A stretch of 64,000 nt of DNA from positions 227,810,122 to 227,874,121 of the forward strand of contig OY998175.1 in NCBI GenBank assembly GCA_963921935.1, given 5' to 3'. The notes beneath the pieces were generated by a model. It searched no databases, was not told where the DNA came from, and saw nothing but the letters and a program-made list of their open reading frames with translations. The DNA is from Galeruca laticollis. Taxonomy: Eukaryota > Arthropoda > Insecta > Coleoptera > Chrysomelidae. The position numbers were made by a program, and so were the translations under genes. This document shows positions 34,642 through 45,084 of this stretch, piece by piece; position 1 is the first letter of the stretch; the number at the start of each line of letters is the position of its first letter.

Positions 34642-34700
34642 ATCATTGTTTTTCTCTGGTACACTCAGCTGACTTCACTCACTCATTTATTTCTAATTGA

Positions 34701-35775
34701 GTATTTAGATGCATATCCGTAACTATTAAGTATATTGTTAAGCTTATTTGCCAATATATTATTAGGAGTATCAACATAAGAAACTACAGGTCTAATTGGT
34801 TTCGTTATTTTATGTAATTTAACGGTTCCATATAATTGTGGACAATGAGGATTCTTATTTATGATGGACCTCTTTTCGTAATCACTTAAATGATAATTTG
34901 AATTATTAACAATATGCCTTATATTATTAGAAAACTTTTTTGTTGGGTCTGCTCTAAGAACTTTTACATCGCTAGATTCGATAAAGTTATATATTTTTGA
35001 ATTTTAATTTTCAGTTGTCAATATGACAGTTGTGTTCCCCTTATCACATTTTGTAACTGTTATTATCATCTACTTTCTTTTTGATTGCATTTAAAACTGT
35101 AATGTCATTTTTTGTTTGATGTTTGACTTTTGAAGGTTCAATATATTTGATTAAATTGGCACTTTTTTTAATTTCTCATAAAGAAAATTATTTGAATTAG
35201 ATTTTAAAGCTATTTCTGACTCTGTAGCTATAATTTGTTTAATATTATTCGTAAATTTTGGTGGAATGCTGTACTTTAAATCTTTATTTGAAAATTCTAT
35301 TTCGCTATCTGTAAAATTAGTGTCTAAAAGGTTTTCAAATCGTGGTGCAAAGTTTGCTGGTATTTAGGTACTAACAGTTTCATGATGTTTAGAGTATTGA
35401 ATTTTGTGTTGTGTGTTTTCAAGTTTATGTAGCTTTCATTCTTGTTTCTTAAAGTTCTTGTGCTTCATCGTGCTGACACTTTCTCTGACTTTGTGATCTA
35501 AACAGTCAAATTCTAATGTATGTAGTTTGAACGTGAGTTCTGAATGTACAACTTTTATGTAGTTGTCTAAGGAGTCTCTTATTTTAAACCATTTTTTACA
35601 TTCTCCTTTAAGCCATACTCGTTGAGCCCATTTTATTGCTTTTTGTGCTTGCGGTGTTTTAGTATGGCATTTTATATTCACATAATTTGGTATTACCTTT
35701 TTCCTAAGGCATTCTTGGTTAAACCAAATGTTTTGTGATGTTTTATAGTAACTTCTGGTACAGTCGGGTCAAATC
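34701..35775 (-). pseudogene. PLE-A copy 2 N-terminal and early RT part
   Basis: The minus strand starts near GTACCAGAAGTTACTA (35763) and reads WFNQECLRKKVIPNYVNIKC, then KTPQAQKAIKWAQRVWLKGE and DSLDNYIKVVHSELTF. After breaks (about 35435 and 35366) comes NFTDSEIEFSNKDLK, then the segment matching GTVKLHKITKPIRPVVSYVD and the start of NSYGYASKYSI at 34701. The open N-terminal frame shows that PLE-A coding sequence extends upstream of NIKCHTK. Several frameshifts are present. Confidence 0.75.
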
Positions 35776-35789
35776 TCCTCTCGAAGATT

Positions 35790-36395
35790 TTTTAATGATT
35801 ACGAAAAGAGGTCCATCATAAATGAGAATCCTCATTGTCCACAATTATATGGAACCGTTAAATTCCATAAAATAACGAAACCAATTAGACCTTTAATTTG
35901 TTATGTAAATACTCCTAATAATATATTGGCAAAGAAGCTTAACAATATACTTAATAGCTACGGATATGCATCTAAATACTCAATTAGAAATTCAATAGAA
36001 CCAATCAAAAAATTAGAAGCATTCAACTTACAAGATAGCTCTAAGCTTATTTCATTTGACGTTACTAATATGTTCACTAAAATTCCTCCTACAGAATGTC
36101 TAATATTTGTAAGAAAATTACTAGAAGATAAAAATAATAATCCAGGAATAATACTTAATTTATTTGATGTATGTATTAATCAGAATTATTTCACTTTTGA
36201 CAATAACATATATATTCAAAATGAAGGTTTACCAATGGGAAGCCCTATATCACCTATTTTGGCAAACATTTTTATGGACAGTTTAGAAAGAAAAATCTTT
36301 TAAAGTAATATTTCAAAAAAATGTTTATGACATATTAGCTTGTTTTATAGGTAGTGAACGACAATTAGATATATTTTTCAACCACATTAATAATT
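35790..36395 (+). pseudogene. PLE-A copy 2 opposed RT copy
   Basis: The plus strand reads NDYEKRSIINENPHCPQLYG, then AKKLNNILNSYGYASKYSIR, LISFDVTNMFTKIPPTECL, NEGLPMGSPISPILANIF and SLERKIF-stop, then the same YVDD-spanning deletion (NVYDIL context) as the minus-strand copy at 31.2 kb. It ends abruptly near 36395 (HINNLQ). A 6-bp stretch differs (DKNNNPGII lacks ISDI). It is joined head-to-head to the minus copy through about 15-25 bp of filler (AGTCGGGTCAAATCTCC). Confidence 0.8.
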
Positions 36396-37211
36396 TACAA
36401 CATACTACCATAATTTGTAAAGAGTACGATTTGTAATTTGTTTATTTTTTTTGTGAACATAAGATTTTATTCAAGGGAGTGTTCTTTGTTGTTCTCTAAG
36501 GTATTATACAGAGATATTTATTTACGGAAGCCGTCTATTTATGTTATAATAAGGGATAGATATTTTCAGTTTAATTATACCTAAAATTACATTCAGGTAG
36601 GATTTCATTTGTTGAATTCGAACCTTATCGGGCAACGGAATTTTTTCACTCAGACAGCAGAAAGGCCGGTATGGTAAAATCAGCTAATTGTGAATATTAC
36701 GAAATTTCAAAGGGCATGGATGGCTTCCAAAGTAACCGTTAGATAGGTCCGGATATTGATCATATTTTTTTAATTGCTAGTAAAAATCCTGACCACTTTC
36801 TCTGACGAATGAACTCCGTTGTTCTTACCGGACAATTATCACTTTTATTATGTGGTACCATATACCATAGACATCAGGGTTAAGTTATTGTTTTGTTTAC
36901 CTAGTTTGATTGTGATATATATGTACACATTATCCACCCAGACTGTTTCCTTTACCAACAAACTCCTCCACTCGGACTAGTTGGATTGAACTGGTCGACG
37001 CGACCTGCCTTAGAACTCAGGCTTGGCACATCGTATAAGCCCAAGAGGCCCCACGAATACCATTCGGCTCGTGCCAGGAAACCCCCTCACCCGAGGTTAC
37101 CAACAGGGGATTCCTGGCTCTATTGTGGCTTACAAGTTAATAAGGACAGGGCAGTATTTAATTATATTCGCAATAATAAATAAAATATTAGTGTAAGGAA
37201 TTTGGAATAAA
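36396..37211. other. Non-coding; probable RTE 5' leader in its right half
   Basis: 36396-36900 has no recognised feature. 36940-37150 is unusually GC-rich for this window (GGTCGACGCGACCTGCC, CCCAAGAGGCCCCACG) and leads into RTE ORF1, so it may be the element's 5' untranslated region. The short ORF at 36986 has no motif. Confidence 0.4.
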
Positions 37212-37996
37212 ATGTACACAGACAGCGACGATTATGTGACAGATGAAAGTAAGAAAAGATCTGCAGAGGATAACCTTGGAGGACGAGTTCAGAAAAGTAG
37301 AAAAACATACAGAACCCCTACGAAACAGCAAAGAATGGGAGAAGATAAACTGGACACATTGATTTCGATGATGAAAGACATGAAACAAGATCAAACGTTA
37401 ATAAAAAATGAGCTGCAGCAACTAAGAATCGAACAAAAAAAGTTTAGTGATGAAATAATGTCAATCAAAAAAGGAAATGAGCTATTACGGGAAGAAAATA
37501 ATATAATCAAACAGGAGAATATGAAGATAAAACAAGATCTGAATGACTTGAAGAAAAATATGGAGTGGTTGGAAGAAGATAAGAAGAAAAATAATCTTGT
37601 GATGAGTGGACTGGATGTCGATAAAATTAACAATGAGACAATGAAATCACATTAGAAAACTTTATCCCAAAAAACATAAAAGTGGACATCAAAATCAAAA
37701 GTACCGCAAAGCTTCCCTCTAAAACATGTCTAATTGAAATGGCAAATGAAGAAGGCAAGTACAAAGTTATGAAAAATAAATCGAAACCTAGGAATCTCTC
37801 ACAGCAAATATTTATTAATAATGACCTAACGAAGCAAGAAAGGAACAAACATAAACAAATTAAAGTAATAGCAGCACAAGAAAAAAATAAGGGAAAAAAT
37901 GTGAAGATAGGATACAATCGGATCGTAGTAGAAGGAGAAGAATGGAGATGGAACAAAAATAATGAAACACTGGAAAAACGGCAAGCAAAAAACTAA
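37212..37996 (+). pseudogene. RTE-type LINE ORF1, coiled coil
   Basis: It starts MYTDSDDYVTDESKKRSAED, then a long Lys/Glu coiled coil (DTLISMMKDMKQDQTLI, ELLREENNIIKQENMKIKQD) ending EEDKKKNNLVMSGLDVDK, a phrase common at the start of the RNA-binding fold in LINE ORF1 proteins. A one-base frameshift near 37650 moves the frame to IPKNIKVDIKIKSTAKL and QQIFINNDLTKQERNKH. ORF1 proteins bind element RNA; this is family knowledge. The break makes this copy non-functional. Confidence 0.7.
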
Positions 37997-38016
37997 TAGA
38001 TTCACAGGAGATAATA

Positions 38017-38331
38017 ATGGACAGGATAATGACTCGGAATGAAAAAGGACATACGATTATACAAAGAAACAATGAAAAAGAAATGGGGAAGCCAAAAAAT
38101 AGGAGAAAAAACGAAATAAAAATTGGAACTTGGAATATAAGAACAATGTTGATACCTGGGAAAATGCAAGAAGTAGGAAATGAATTGATGAGATACAATA
38201 TAGACATAGCGGCTTTGCAAGAAATAAGATGGAAGGATCAAGGGGCAATTGATAAGAATATGTATAGTTTTAGATATTCTGGAGACAAAAAGCAAGGAAA
38301 CACAAACATTGTTAAATACGATAATACCTAA
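38017..38331 (+). pseudogene. RTE endonuclease N-terminal half
   Basis: Encodes KIGTWNIRTMLIPGKMQEVG and IAALQEIRWKDQGAI, the first catalytic segments (Asn and Glu) of the AP-like endonuclease of RTE LINEs, followed by SFRYSGDKKQGNTNI. The true frame is lost at about 38315-38331 where the repeat block begins. It continues at 40279. Confidence 0.8.
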
Positions 38332-40278
38332 TCGGGCATTTAAGACACGCTTGTGTAATGTGTTATGTAAAATCTATTTGTAATATTTATATCAGCCTGT
38401 GGTAAATATATAATTTTTATTCTGAAGGGGGTTGTGGGGTACCGGGTTGTGGGGTACCGGGTTGCGGGTTCCTGTATAGACAAACGAGGTATTATGGCAA
38501 TAATTTCAAGGTAAATCTGGGGATAATTATATAAATCTGGGGATAATTATATAAATCTGGGAAAACCCATGTGCCGTTAATCACTACATATGAGAAGAAA
38601 TATCGACCCTGATACAATTTCTTATCTAACCGCAACTCCAAACCTACTGATAAGGTTCTCGACACTTAAAAATCTGGGGAAAAATCTGAGAAAATCTGGG
38701 GAAATTTTGGGGAAGACTTTTTTAGTCCTATGTGAATGCATGGATGCGCTGTTGCCAAGTCAAAGTTTTTTCCCCAGATCTACTGATTTTTGGACAAATT
38801 TGTACCAAACGCGCTTACTATCTACTACCCAAGGATTCATGGATTTTTTATTAAAACTGCCCCCTACTCATCAATCGATATACATAACGATTTAAATTTA
38901 CGTTCAACAATTTTCAATAGAATTTTAATTATTAAAACAAATATGGATGCTAATATTATACATGATAATGAAAAAATATTATTAAGTTCATACGTTAAGA
39001 TCGCGTACGCGTGCGTATTTTCTGTTGATAAATACAATCAACGATTACGAAGGATTCTGATTCAACTGCATTTGACATGTTCTCTTAAAAATCTGGGGAA
39101 AAATCTGAGAAAATCTGGGGAAATTTTGGGGAAGACTTTTTTAGTCCTATGTGAATGCATGGATGCGCTGTTACCAAGTCAACGTTTTTTTCCCCAGATC
39201 CACTGATTTTTGGACAAATTTGTACCAAACGCGCTTACTATCTACTGTGTATTTATATAAGATTGTCCCAATTTTTTAACAAAGCAAAATATAGACAAAC
39301 GAGGTATTATGGCAATAATTTCAAGGTAAATCTGGGGATAATTATATAAATCTGGGAAAACCCCTTGTACCGTTAATCATTACATATGAGAAGAAATATC
39401 GACCCTGATACAATTTCTTATCTAACCGCAACTCCAAACCTACTGATAAGGTTCTCGACACTTAAAAATCTGGGGAAAAATCTGAGAAAATCTGGGGAAA
39501 TTTTGGGGGAAGACTTTTTTAGTCCTATGTGAATGCATGGATGCGCTGTTGCCAAGTCAAAGTTTTTTCCCCAGATCTACTGATTTTTGGACAAATTTGT
39601 ACCAAACGCGCTTACTATCTACTAGTAGATAGTAAGCGCGTTTGTTTTGTTAAAAAATTGGGACAATCTTATATAAATATACAGTAGATAATAAGCGCGT
39701 TTGGTACAAATTTGTCCAAAAATCAGTAGATCTGGGGAAAAAAACGTTGACTTGGCAACAGCGCATCCATGCATTCACATAGGACTAAAAAAGTCTTCCC
39801 CAAAATTTCCGCAGATTTTCTCAGATTTTTCCCCAGATTTTTAAGAGAACATGTCAAATGCAGTTGAATCAGAATCCTTCGTAATCGTTGATTGTATTTA
39901 TCAACAAAGAATACGCACGCGTACGCGATCTTAACGTATGAACTTAATAATATTTTTTCATTATCATGTATAATATTAGCATCCATATTTGTTTTAATAA
40001 TTAAAATTCTATTGAAAATTGTTGAACGTAAATTTAAATCGTTATGTATATCGATTGATGAGTAGGGGGCAGTTTTAATAAAAAATCCATGAATCCTTGG
40101 GATGCTCGCGCTACTGGCAACAGCAGAACATTCTAGTTTAAATTCTTGACAATTTCGGTGAGAGGACTTGTTCAGGTAGGGAACGCATTAAAAGATTTCA
40201 ATGACAATATTCTGTATAGTGGTTGATTTGAGAAGCCGACAAGACGTTGAGATTAGATCATAAAGATTATTAATGTTT
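38332..40278. repeat. Tandem and inverted repeat block of unknown type in the RTE
   Basis: A module containing TCTGGGGAAAAATCTGAGA and TGCATGGATGCGCTGTT occurs at about 38664-38828, 39086-39245 and 39460-39622, and inverted at 39680-39845. A larger unit repeats with a period of about 815 bp (ATAGACAAACGAGG at 38476 and 39291). The segment 38829-39290 recurs inverted at 39640-40105. The head-to-head centre is CTATCTACTAGTAGATAG at 39623. ORFs here recur with the repeat and show no family motif. 40110-40278 is unique sequence. Confidence 0.8.
38428..38472 (+). repeat. G-rich 17-bp tandem repeat
   Basis: Two and a half copies of GGGTTGTGGGGTACCGG. Six runs of three or more G lie within 45 bp, in a window that is otherwise AT-rich. 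Confidence 0.85.
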
Positions 40279-41332
40279 CTAGGATTTATGGTATTCCAGT
40301 GAATGAAACAAAAAATTATTGAATTCAAACCAATAGATGAAAGGATGGCATACCTAAGACTGAAAGCAAGACCATGCAACATATCCCTATTAAATATTTA
40401 CGCTCCAACAGAGAAGGACAGCAATGAAGAAAAGAATAAATTTTACGAAAAGGTAGAAGAAGAAATAGAAGTAATACTAAAGGAGGATACTATAATAATA
40501 TTAGGAGATTTTATTGCCCAAATAGGTAAAGAAGACTACATAAAATGCGTAGCAGGAAAGGAAACTATACACGAAAAAACAAATACCAATGGGCAGCGAC
40601 TGTGTAACCTCGCAGCAAGCACGGATATGTACATAAACAGCACAAAATTTCCACATCCAAAAAAACATAAAATAACATGTATGTCGCCTGATAACAAAGC
40701 AACAACTCAAATAGACCATATATTAGTTAATAGGAGAAAACAAACATCAATAAAGGACGTGAGAACATACAGAGGAGCATGTGCAGACTCCGATCACTTT
40801 CTAGTTATTTCCAAAATAAAACAAAAGATTAAAAAAAAACAAGGGACAGAAATGCACTAGATGGAACATAACAAAGCTAAGTGAAGAGAAAGTAAGGAAA
40901 GAATATGAAACACAGATAGAAGAATTACTAAGCAAAATAGTGAAAGAGGAAGACAACGTTAACGCACAATGGGAAGCTATAAAAAAGTCCATTCAAATAA
41001 CAACGGAAAAACACATAGGCAAAATGGACAGAGATAAAAGAAAAGAGTGGTACAATGATAGTTGCCGTGTAGCAGTAGAAAAAAAAAGAAAAAAGACAAA
41101 AATGGATAAGAACAAACGAAAGAACAAGCAAGAATACATAAAAAGCAGAAATGAATGTAACAAAATGATAAGAAAATCAAAGCGAGAATGGATGGATAAC
41201 AATATAAAAGAAATAGAACGAGAAAGAAAGAATTGTAATACCAAGACATTTTATGAAAATATAAATGAACAAAGCCGAACCTATAAGGGCAAAACGAAAG
41301 GTATAAAAAACCAACATGGCAAAGTCATTTAA
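40279..41332 (+). pseudogene. RTE endonuclease C-terminal half and linker
   Basis: Resumes GFMVFQ, a TGA, then MKQKIIEFKPIDERMAYLRL, ISLLNIYAPTEKDSNEEK and IIILGDFIAQIG (the usual GDFNAQ has Ile for Asn, removing a metal-site residue). It continues with QIDHILVNRRKQTSIKDV and GACADSDHFLVISKIK (the SDH motif). A frameshift near 40858 and a stop at 41330 separate it from the following linker (EWYNDSCRVAVEKKRK, YIKSRNECNKMIRKSKREW). The nuclease is probably inactive. Confidence 0.82.
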
Positions 41333-41359
41333 GAAGAAAATGAATACAAACAAATATGG

Positions 41360-43055
41360 ATGGATCACTTTAGGACTTTACTAGTAGAAGATTCAGATAT
41401 TGAAGAATACATTGAAGAAATATCACAAGAAAAAATATTAGAAGAACCTAGAAGAGCAGAGATTATGGAGATTATTAACAACAGCCGAAACGGAAAAGAT
41501 AATATAAATATGGAACTGATAAAGTACGGAGGTGAGAGGCTTCATGATATAGTATACCAACTTATAATAAAAATATGGAGAGAAGAGAAAATGCCTATAG
41601 AATGGTGTTCTAAATTAACCCTTCTACTTTGGGTTAATTAGAGGGAATGTTGTTTCTTTGTTGTTATACGATGTACTCGAAGGACCAAATGGATATTTTT
41701 CACTTCAGGTATGATGTAAATGATGTACTGTACGATGCAATGAAACACTTATGTCACTTTAGATTTTATATTGTCATGAAATTATAAGTTTTTGTTCGCG
41801 TCGACAATTAAGAATTCGCTTTATATTCACGCGATGAATGCTATGACGTTTTATGAAATAACTAAACCTTAAAGACACATGTTTGTTCCCAACATGTAAA
41901 CGCCGGGTGCTCTTCTAAACTCAGTACCTGTGTGTACCACGTTCAAGGATGAAAAGAGGAAAGTGTGTCTGGGAAGTCTGTCTGGGAAGTGGAGTGAGAA
42001 TGAGGTTATTACCGTACTTATACGTAGTGTGACGTAGGTGTGAGGAACGAACAAAATAGTAGAAACTAGCCAATGGGATAAAAGTATTTTAAAATGTAAC
42101 GTTCGAACAACAAGTGAATTTGCCAGTTGGAGATATGTTTTTTTTGGGGTTTTCAACGGTTTCGTAGATACAGATAACAGAGTTTGGAAGAGAGTTTTTA
42201 TGAAGCGATAAGATGTAGGGGACTTTGATATATTCAGTAGAATTTCGGAAAACGATATTTATCTGTTTTTCTTAGGTGTTAGTAAATTTAAATGACTTTT
42301 TTAGTGAAGTAAAGAAATATTAACTGTTGAAATTAAGGATATATTTAGTTACCTGTTTTGGGCATAATATTCGACTTGTAGTATACAGGGGAAATTGAAA
42401 TAGAATCACGGGAGAATTTGGTAATTAAAAGCCAAATTCGAACAAATGGGAAATAGGCCAGATAATTACAATCCACAAAAAAGGTGACCAGCATGAATGT
42501 CAAAACTATAGAGGTATTACATTACTGAATACTACTTATAAAATACTATCAGCTACAAGAAACAGATGGCTTAGAGACACTACAGGAAATACTATAGGAC
42601 GATATCAGTGTGGATTCGTAAAAGGAAGATCAGCGGTGGATGCCATATATACACTGAAGCAGATAATGGAAAAAGCATACGAACATCAAATAGAACTGGA
42701 AATGTTATTTGTAGACTTTCGGCAAGCTTTCGATTCAATACATAGAGGCAAACTTTTATCTGCTTTGAAAGAACTAGGCATTAATGATAAATTAAGAAGG
42801 TTGATCAAGATGACTAGGGAAAACTCAAGGGCTACGATAAAAACACAAGGAGGAGAAACTGATGAAATAAACATAAATAAGGGTGTAAGACAAGGTGATT
42901 CGCTATCTGCAACAGTATTCAACCTAACATTTGAACATGCAATGAGACGAATACAAAAAAGCAATCTCAGGACGAGCGGAAGACAGATAATTGCCTATGC
43001 GGACGATATAGTAATCATACGCTGCAAAAACCCAAAAAACATCCAAAAGAGTTCA
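41360..43055 (+). pseudogene. RTE reverse transcriptase, split by a solo LTR
   Basis: 41360-41605 gives ...ILEEPRRAEIMEIINNSRNG, MELIKYGGERLHDIVY and WREEKMPIEW. The frame is cut by the solo LTR and resumes exactly at 42450 with GQIITIHKKGDQHECQNYRG, RYQCGFVKGRSAVDAIY, LFVDFRQAFDSIHRGKLL (catalytic Asp), NKGVRQGDSLSATVFNL and IIAYADDIVIIRC (catalytic YADD). After KNPKNIQKSSTT the frame leaves the family sequence. The thumb and C-terminal parts are missing. The catalytic residues are intact but the gene is truncated. Confidence 0.87.
41606..42444. repeat. Solo LTR, 839 bp, with 5-bp target duplication
   Basis: Begins TGTTCTAAATTAACCC and ends CCAAATTCGAACA, giving perfect TGTTC/GAACA termini. 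It is flanked by AATGG at 41601-41605 and 42445-42449. Its removal restores the RTE reading frame without a gap. It has no internal ORF. The superfamily is undetermined; it left by LTR-LTR recombination (inference). Confidence 0.88.
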
Positions 43056-43069
43056 ACTACTAAGGACCC

Positions 43070-43445
43070 TTCAGATTGTTACACTGGTGACACCATAAGA
43101 GTGTACAATAAATCCCAAATTATTAATCTGGTGACTCCTATCCGATTGTTACATATTTATAAGATTTTGATTTGTATATTTGTTGTTCCTTGGAGACTAT
43201 TTATTTCTCGAACAATTACCGTATGACTCGCCGTGTAGTGTTGAGTGATCATTTGTTTTATTGTTTTTATGTATATATTAATATTTTTGCGGTACCCGGT
43301 TATGCATGTACCCATATTGTAATTTTTTTGATGTTCTGTTCACTGACGCTGGTCAAACCTGTTAATAAACTGGTTAACATAATAAACCGCGTTTTAGTGA
43401 GTGGTTACCGTTAACGTTTGGTGTTTAGATAGTGAATCCCTCAAA
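43070..43445 (+). repeat. Possible LTR fragment with primer-binding-like site
   Basis: Starts TGTTACACTGGTGACACC and ends near ACCGTTAACGTT, followed by TGGTGTTTAGATAGTGAATCCC, which resembles the primer-binding/leader sequence of some LTR elements. AATAAA-like signals occur at 43379. No second LTR or coding region is seen, so this is tentative. Confidence 0.4.
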
Positions 43446-43687
43446 AAAGTCAGCGTGGTATGTAAAATACTATGTTTAAAATTTGGTCTTTACTCATACA
43501 TTGAATATAATAACACTGCATTCAATCTGCAATAATATTTAGGAAGATTCAGTCTGTATTTACTCCAAAAAACATCATTCATTCTCATAATAACCTCAAA
43601 TCATTTAACTAGGTTCTTACAAAAAGACAAAAACATATATTTAAAGCAGACCATACACGCTAAAACTATTACTTCGAATTTCATAGT

Positions 43688-44236
43688 ATGGAATTTGAGA
43701 TACAAAAATTCCGTGAATCGGTCGAGAAGAATAGAGTAGAATTAAAGTCTGTTATTGCAGCATGTGAAGTTAGATTAACTTTAAGAGTGGAGGACTTTAA
43801 ACAAACAGTTAAGAATTTAGAAATAGAAAATACCATTTTATCGAATAAAGTAGAAGTGCTAGAAAGAGGTCTAAAGAAGAATATTATTATTATATTTGGG
43901 TTGGGTGAAAGTGATTTTTCTCCGGAATATGTTTGTCAAGAGTTAAAGAGGTTGCTAGAGGTTAACATCGGTATTTCTGATTTAAATAATGCGTACCAGT
44001 TAAAAATAGCATCAACCCCAGCAGTCAAAGTTGAATTTGTTACGTTCCTCAAAAAACTTGAAGTCCTTAAAAACTGCAAGAAATTGAAGGGTACCAGAGT
44101 ATCAATTTCTAGTGATCTTACTTACAATCAACGGATAGAATATAAGAAACTTAGACTATTTCTGGAGAAGGCTCGACAAAACCGCAGCTCATATTGCTAC
44201 ATAAGGGGAAATAAATTGTCGTATAACGGTTATTAA
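43688..44236 (+). CDS. Orphan LINE ORF1 protein (coiled coil plus RRM-like)
   Basis: 182 codons, start ATG 43688 (MEFEIQKFRESVEKNRVELK). A coiled coil to about residue 55 (VKNLEIENTILSNKVEVLER) is followed by GLKKNIIIIFGLGESDFSPE, the beginning of an RRM-like fold, and later VKVEFVTFLKKLEVLKNCKK, TRVSISSDLTYNQRIEYKKL and SSYCYIRGNKLSYNG. This matches the ORF1 layout of CR1/L2- or Jockey-type LINEs, which bind element RNA. The frame is intact, but no endonuclease or RT follows; after 44240 only unrelated AT-rich DNA is seen. It is an isolated remnant of an element or, less likely, a retained gene. Confidence 0.7.
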   Translation: MEFEIQKFRESVEKNRVELKSVIAACEVRLTLRVEDFKQTVKNLEIENTILSNKVEVLERGLKKNIIIIFGLGESDFSPEYVCQELKRLLEVNIGISDLNNAYQLKIASTPAVKVEFVTFLKKLEVLKNCKKLKGTRVSISSDLTYNQRIEYKKLRLFLEKARQNRSSYCYIRGNKLSYNGY

Positions 44237-44770
44237 GATATCCAATAATTTTTTAAAAAGAAACTGCTGTTTAGCATCGAAATGCAATTTTTTCTGGTCC
44301 GAACATTACCGATGTGATTGTCGATCTCGTCTTATTGCTTATTTGTGGTTGGAACCATGGAACACCCGCGCGCCGCGAATGTCACTTACACATTTGGTTT
44401 GGAAGTGTTGAGTGTTGAAAGTTTGTGTGCGTTATAGGTGATTATTTGCAGTTTTAAGTGTTAAATTGGGTTGAGTATATAAATGGCGTTCAAAAACCTA
44501 TTAATACAGTGTCGATTAATTGACTATATATCTGACTATATTCACGATTCTTATACACCAATCAATCGAAATACTAAAACATTTATAAGTATTTGAAAAT
44601 TACGTCTCACATCCTTCTTTAAGTTTATTTTGTGGAAAACATTTTCATTTGAATTGTTGTATTTTTGTTATGAGCTTCTTCAATCTAAGAATTTTTGGGA
44701 GCTTAGATATCTAAAATTAACTGGAAAATATGTTTATTTGATTTTATACCTATCATGTTGTATTTTTGTA
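44237..44770. other. No recognisable gene
   Basis: AT-rich, apart from a short GC-rich patch near 44360 (CACCCGCGCGCCGCG). Nothing supports a gene. Confidence 0.5.
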
Positions 44771-45084
44771 GTTATCTATAGTTGTTTTTTTTTCTTGGCT
44801 TTGACACTCGTCATTCGGCCAGTCACAACAGGAACAAACTATTAATATATAAAAAAGTATATTTACCTCACTCACACCTATCCACACCTAAGAGAAGACA
44901 AAATTACCTACCTAAAAAAAATACAATAAGGATATACAGGGTCACTCGCTTCTTGTCTAGGGGCCCATCAAGACATTATAATTTATCACAAACAAAACTA
45001 GGCCACGGAAAGATAGGAATAACTACAATTGGGATAAACAGATGTAAACAAATCTGGTTCAAACATTCACAAGCATACCTTTGA

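Larger units (their letters stand above)
31570..34688 (+). mobile_element. Penelope-like element PLE-C with 1-kb inverted arms
   Basis: A 3.1-kb insertion flanked by ATTTCTAATTGA (31558-31569 and 34689-34700). The left arm 31570-32617 is the inverted copy of 33566-34641. About 45 bp after the right arm (CATTGTTTTTCTCTGG...CATTT) form a one-sided tail. The centre encodes a partial RT plus GIY-YIG protein. Confidence 0.9.
29597..36395 (-). mobile_element. Penelope-like element PLE-A, copy 2, split by PLE-C
   Basis: Minus-strand order: N-terminal part (35775-34701), [PLE-C insertion 31570-34688], RT and nuclease (31557-30292), 3' end (30290-29838), then a second, more diverged 3' end in tandem (29830-29597). 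At 35790 an opposed plus-strand copy of the RT begins (to 36395). Tandem 3' ends plus an opposed copy are typical PLE structure. The interrupting PLE-C carries the 12-bp duplication ATTTCTAATTGA. Confidence 0.8.
37212..43055 (+). mobile_element. RTE-type LINE with two insertions, 3'-truncated
   Basis: Order: coiled-coil ORF1 (37212-37996), AP endonuclease (38017-38331 and 40279-40860), linker (40940-41332), RT (41360-41605 and 42450-43055). A 1.9-kb repeat block (about 38332-40278) and an 839-bp solo LTR (41606-42444) interrupt it. The end of ORF2 after YADDIVIIRC is replaced by other DNA from about 43055. Confidence 0.85.

Noticed and set aside
37391..38295. Several minus-strand Ser/Phe/Leu-rich ORFs that look membrane-like
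   Set aside because: Antisense shadows of the Lys/Glu-rich LINE ORF1 and endonuclease on the plus strand.
38590..39986. ORFs of 64-138 codons (NLGKNLRKSGEILGK type) as a repeated gene family
   Set aside because: They recur only because the DNA repeats, occur in both orientations, and show no protein family motif.
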